Shown: positions 60,970 through 64,000 of the stretch, piece by piece | How the letters are laid out: each line of letters opens with the position of its first letter | How positions within the stretch are numbered: the first letter of the stretch is position 1 | NCBI GenBank assembly: GCA_020846635.1 | Contig: JADLDO010000028.1 | Span: 558,001 to 622,000, forward strand | From: Caldilineaceae bacterium | GTDB taxonomy: Bacteria; Chloroflexota; Anaerolineae; Caldilineales; Caldilineaceae | Length of the DNA: 64,000 bases | Direction of reading: 5' to 3' | The notes under the pieces: generated by a model | Databases searched by the model: none | What the model was told of the DNA's origin: nothing | The model's input: the letters and a program-made list of their open reading frames with translations, nothing else | Made by a program: the position numbers and the translations under genes

Positions 60970-63005
60970 GGCAGCAGTGTCAGCGAACCCAACTCAACCC
61001 TCGTCCCGGCAGCGGGTAGCTGGTTGCCGCTGGCGTCATAGAGCCCCATACGCAAGATGTATTCTCCCGACGGCAGGTCGGCGGGCAGCGCAAGCTCCAC
61101 CTCATCCAGCACGCGCCAGCCAGGTTGCCAGCGCGTTGTGACGAGGCTGCCGCGTCCGGGCGGGCTGTCAAAGCCGGTGACCACGCTGCCGCTGCTATCC
61201 ACCAGATGGCTAAAGACCGTCCAATCGGTGCGCGGGGGCTCTGTTACCTGCCAGTGATATTGAATATAGAGCGGCCCGCCCACATGCGCCACTTCCGGCA
61301 GCAGGTCATAGCCCACCAGGCTGATGCCATCGCCCACGGCAACCTCCAGGGGAAACCGTGGCGTGCGCGCCGGGAGCGTGGCGGCAGGGCGCGTGTAGAC
61401 CTGGGCATAGAGCTGCCCCGCTGCGTCACGCACCATAAAATCAGTGGTGATCGTGGGAAAGACGCCAGGCAGCAAGAGACGCGACCGGAAATCTTCGTGT
61501 TCAATCACGGCATACTGTTCGGGGTGCTGGTTCTCCCCTGCGGTCAGCGGCAGCACATAGCGCCCATCATAGCGAATGGGCTGTGCTTCCGCGGGCTCTT
61601 TTCGCCAGGCAAAGGCCAGTGTGGCATGGTTCTCACCCTGGGGCGAAATATAGATCGTGCTGCCGCTCTGCTGGTCAGCCACCCATTGGCCTAGCTGCCA
61701 CAAGCCTTCATCAAACGCATAGAAAAGATCAGGGAGATTGGCCCAACGAACAAAGTAATCGTGGGCACTCGTGATCGTGCCTCCAACCAGCAGCAGACCT
61801 GCGACCAGCGGCCCGATGAGGGCAAAACGCACGCGCGCGGAGCGAACTCCAGAAATCACGCGCCAGCCGGCATCGAGCCCGATGCCACAGAGCAGCGCCG
61901 CGGGTGCAGCCGCGCCCAAGATGCGGTGAAAGTGGGGGGCGTATTCGCTGATCATGCCTGGCAAGAGTAAGCCTAGCAAGCCAATGACAGGCAGCGCCAT
62001 AATAACATTTTGGCTGCGCCCGATGCGGCGGCTCTGCCAGAGCGCGATAAGTAGCCCCCCATAAAAGGGGATCGCTTGCCAGAGGTTGAGTGCGGGCGCG
62101 CCGGGGATATTGCGGCGTGGGTCAAGGTCGCCGGGCGAACCAAAGGGGCCGAACATCTTGGCGGTTGCCCAGGCTGCATCCAAGAGTGTGCTGTCGGCAG
62201 GGCTGGCGGTTTGACCGACGACAGAAATCTGGGCTGGACGCATCAGCAGCAGATCGGGCTGTTGCAGAAAAAAGAGGATAAGCGGCAGCAGGCCTGCCAC
62301 AGAGATCAGCCCCGCCATGATCAAACCCGTCCAGCGCCTAGAACGCTTGTCGCTCTCCGTCCGGTCAGCCCAGAGCAGGTGCAGCGCGGTCAGGGCGACC
62401 AACAGCGGAATGATCCACGCGCTTTGATAGGCATACATGCCCAACGCCAACGTAATCCCCAGGCTGCCATAGGCCCACCATGCCCCTGTGCGCCAGCTAC
62501 GCAGCAGCAGCCCAGTGGCAAGCGCCCAAAAGAGCGGCACCATCACCGGCTCAATCCCCATGCGGCTAAAGTGAAGATGCCAGCGCATCCCTGCCAAACT
62601 GGCCGCGGCCAACCAGGGGAAGGCCGGGGAGATGAGATCGGGCGCGCGCCGTCGCATCTCTTGTCCCAGGTCCAATGTCGCCCAGACACCCAACACGCCA
62701 AAGATCGCCGCTGTAACACGCATGGCGGTTGGTCCCGCCTCACCACCCAGCCAGCCTACTACAGCAAAGGTCAAGGCGTTGGCATAGGCATTGAGAGGGG
62801 GCACGCCAAAGTTGCCGGTGAGAAAGATGGGGCGATAGGCGGGATCGATCAAAATCCGCCAGGCTTCCAAGCCCTCGAAGGATTCATCGAAGTGGAAACC
62901 CGGCGGAATCCGGTCAATTTGCCATAGACGTAGGAACGCGGCCAACAACAAAATGGCGGCCAGTGCCGCCCAACGCACCCACAAAGACTCACTCCAGCGT
63001 ACCAT
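60966..63005 (-). CDS. ArnT/GT39-like membrane glycosyltransferase with C-terminal beta domain
   Basis: A 679-residue protein. Spans 1-12 occupy residues 10-440; the first outer loop has GFHFDESFEGLEAWRIL, the Asp-Glu pair of GT39-type enzymes, and FLTGNFGVPPLNAYANAL. The C-terminal part (about 440-679) is soluble, with beta-strand-rich sequence such as LPADLPSGEYILRMGLYD that resembles a carbohydrate- or partner-binding domain. It likely transfers a sugar from polyprenyl phosphate. First of three tightly linked genes (methyltransferase, Dpm1-like). Confidence 0.8.
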   Translation of the reverse strand: MVRWSESLWVRWAALAAILLLAAFLRLWQIDRIPPGFHFDESFEGLEAWRILIDPAYRPIFLTGNFGVPPLNAYANALTFAVVGWLGGEAGPTAMRVTAAIFGVLGVWATLDLGQEMRRRAPDLISPAFPWLAAASLAGMRWHLHFSRMGIEPVMVPLFWALATGLLLRSWRTGAWWAYGSLGITLALGMYAYQSAWIIPLLVALTALHLLWADRTESDKRSRRWTGLIMAGLISVAGLLPLILFFLQQPDLLLMRPAQISVVGQTASPADSTLLDAAWATAKMFGPFGSPGDLDPRRNIPGAPALNLWQAIPFYGGLLIALWQSRRIGRSQNVIMALPVIGLLGLLLPGMISEYAPHFHRILGAAAPAALLCGIGLDAGWRVISGVRSARVRFALIGPLVAGLLLVGGTITSAHDYFVRWANLPDLFYAFDEGLWQLGQWVADQQSGSTIYISPQGENHATLAFAWRKEPAEAQPIRYDGRYVLPLTAGENQHPEQYAVIEHEDFRSRLLLPGVFPTITTDFMVRDAAGQLYAQVYTRPAATLPARTPRFPLEVAVGDGISLVGYDLLPEVAHVGGPLYIQYHWQVTEPPRTDWTVFSHLVDSSGSVVTGFDSPPGRGSLVTTRWQPGWRVLDEVELALPADLPSGEYILRMGLYDASGNQLPAAGTRVELGSLTLLP

Positions 63006-63052
63006 AGCGCGGATTATAGCACAGGGCCGCAGTGTAAGCGGATCATAGTCCC

Positions 63053-63081
63053 TTGATGGTGCAGAACAAAAGTGCTAGAAT
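63053..63081 (+). promoter_or_regulatory. Promoter of the AraC-type regulator
   Basis: TTGATG (63053-63058), 17-base spacer, TAGAAT (63076-63081), 24 bases before the ATG. Confidence 0.7.
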
Positions 63082-63105
63082 TATGCCACATAAAGGAGCA
63101 GAAAC

Positions 63106-63816
63106 ATGAGCATGGGCTTTATCTTTGAGGAACGACTGTCGGACTCGCCCTATATCGAGACGATTACGCAGGGTCGCAGCGCGGGCGAGGGTTCCACGAT
63201 CCGGCCCGCCGAGATTCATTGGCACATGGTTCTTGTGCGATATCAAGGCAACGTGCAATTCCTGGTTGTAGGCCCGTTGACGACGGCTGGTGTCGTGAAT
63301 TACATTGATGGCGCTGAGCTTCTTTGGATCAAGTTCAAACTTGGCACATTTATGCCCCACCTGCCCCCCAAGACTTTTCTGGATGTAGAGACAAGCCTGC
63401 CCGGCGCAGCGAGCCAATCCTTCTGGTTGAAGGGGGCTGCGTGGCAATTTCCAGACTATGAAAACGTGGACACGTTTGTAGAGAGGTTGGTGCGTGAGGA
63501 GGTGCTGGTGCGTGATCCCGTCGTGGATGCAGTGTTGCAGGATCAACCGCCGGCGCTGTCACCGCGCACAGTGCGCCATCGCTTCTTGCACACCACTGGA
63601 TTGACCCAAAACCATATTCATCAATTCGAACGCGCCCAACGAGCAGCAGCGCTTCTGCGGCAAGGCGTTTCGATCCTTGATACTGTCTATGAAACCGGCT
63701 ATTTCGACCAGCCGCATTTGACCCGTTCGCTAAAGCAGTGGATCGGACATACGCCCGCCCAAATCTTACAGATGAACAAGCCACCCCTCAGCGAGGTCGT
63801 AAGCTCAGCCAGGTGA
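63106..63816 (+). CDS. AraC-family transcriptional regulator
   Basis: A 236-residue regulator. The first 135 residues form a beta-rich DUF6597-like sensor domain (EIHWHMVLVRYQGNVQFLVVGPLT). The C-terminal AraC HTH spans about 150-230: FLHTTGLTQNHIHQFERAQRAA and the second helix pair VYETGYFDQPHLTRSLKQW, GHTPAQIL. AAAGGAG precedes the ATG. Targets unknown; its own promoter lies directly before it. Confidence 0.9.
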   Translation: MSMGFIFEERLSDSPYIETITQGRSAGEGSTIRPAEIHWHMVLVRYQGNVQFLVVGPLTTAGVVNYIDGAELLWIKFKLGTFMPHLPPKTFLDVETSLPGAASQSFWLKGAAWQFPDYENVDTFVERLVREEVLVRDPVVDAVLQDQPPALSPRTVRHRFLHTTGLTQNHIHQFERAQRAAALLRQGVSILDTVYETGYFDQPHLTRSLKQWIGHTPAQILQMNKPPLSEVVSSAR

Positions 63817-63817
63817 T

Positions 63818-64000
63818 CTAAAAAGAGAGTGAATGGCGGCGCGACCAGCGGCGCATCCGGCGCGCTGCGACCAATGCCAGCAGGCGCACGCGGCGTTGGT
63901 GGAGATAAATGAGGCCTGCCAAGATGCCCACGACAACCCATTGGGCCAAAACCCATTGTGGGGCCGCGTTTGCTGTCCAATGTCCCATGGTATTGGCGAG
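63818..64000 (-). CDS. C-terminal end of a membrane protein (partial)
   Basis: Minus-strand frame entering from the right edge and ending at TAG 63818-63820, 61 codons. It contains one span (WVLAQWVVVGILAGLIYL) and a basic cytoplasmic tail (ARRMRRWSRRHSLSF). The internal ATG at 63986-63988 has no ribosome site, so the gene probably continues outside. Likely another membrane glycosylation gene given the neighbours, but this is inference. Confidence 0.5.
   Translation of the reverse strand, partial: LANTMGHWTANAAPQWVLAQWVVVGILAGLIYLHQRRVRLLALVAARRMRRWSRRHSLSF

Noticed and set aside
62076-62927. 283-codon plus-strand open frame
   Set aside because: Antisense to the ArnT-like gene; highly charged, Pro/Gln/Arg-rich.

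Overview
The window looks like a chromosomal stretch of a Chloroflexota bacterium, probably Anaerolineae/Caldilineae-like. This is inference from content: a Tad/Flp pilus locus with split tadB/tadC and a cpaB-cpaE order, many Pro-Thr-linker surface proteins, numerous multi-membrane-span GT-C/GT39-type glycosyltransferases, a KUP potassium permease, a LutABC set and a GC-rich coding style. No rRNA, tRNA, CRISPR array, phage or insertion sequence was recognised.

Layout. 1-8.5 kb: end of a TadG-like gene, then cpaB, cpaE, tadB, tadC, a TPR/beta-propeller membrane protein and cpaF, forming a type IVc (Tad) pilus machine. 8.6-17.7 kb: membrane glycosyltransferase-like protein (minus), M42 aminopeptidase, a cell-surface repeat protein coupled to a GT39 enzyme and a patatin lipase, and an orphan membrane protein. 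17.7-19.3 kb: an unusual intergenic region with a near-consensus promoter, a 5' hairpin and a 49-residue peptide ending in eight clustered cysteines, followed by a thiosulfate sulfurtransferase. 19.3-22.6 kb: small protein, tRNA-queuosine mannosyltransferase-like protein, NmrA reductase, CrcB fluoride channel. 22.6-28.2 kb (minus): molybdenum hydroxylase operon (FAD subunit; fused 2Fe-2S/molybdopterin subunit) interrupted by a GT-C membrane protein and ending in crcB. 28.2-30.4 kb: kup behind five helically phased CTTGAC-type repeats and a leader that can hide its ribosome-binding site. 30.8-38.1 kb: glycan assembly genes (two GT4 enzymes, polyprenyl-phosphate sugar transferase, MGDG-synthase/UgtP-like enzyme) and secreted proteins. 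38.5-40.4 kb: subtilisin-like protease.

40.6-48.5 kb: NHL-repeat protein; then a non-coding zone (41.6-42.3 kb) holding a candidate structured RNA with its own promoter and terminator, next to a phased cluster of DnaA-box-like 9-mers; then a minus-strand run lutA-lutB-lutC-Gfo/Idh oxidoreductase-VOC-MOSC, and ssb on the plus strand. 48.6-55.2 kb (minus): a beta-helix/PKD/cupredoxin surface protein and a three-gene cassette (translin homologue, Cas4-N-terminus-like membrane stub, 704-residue helical protein). 55.2-64 kb: aldo/keto reductase, MFS exporter, and a sugar-lipid cluster (DegT aminotransferase, dolichyl-phosphate-mannose-synthase-like GT2, methyltransferase, ArnT-like GT-C), an AraC regulator and the end of one more membrane gene.

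The items most worth attention are the cysteine-rich peptide unit, the DnaA-box cluster with the adjacent putative RNA, the kup control region, and the translin/Cas4-like cassette. Functions were assigned by eye from motifs; no searches were run.
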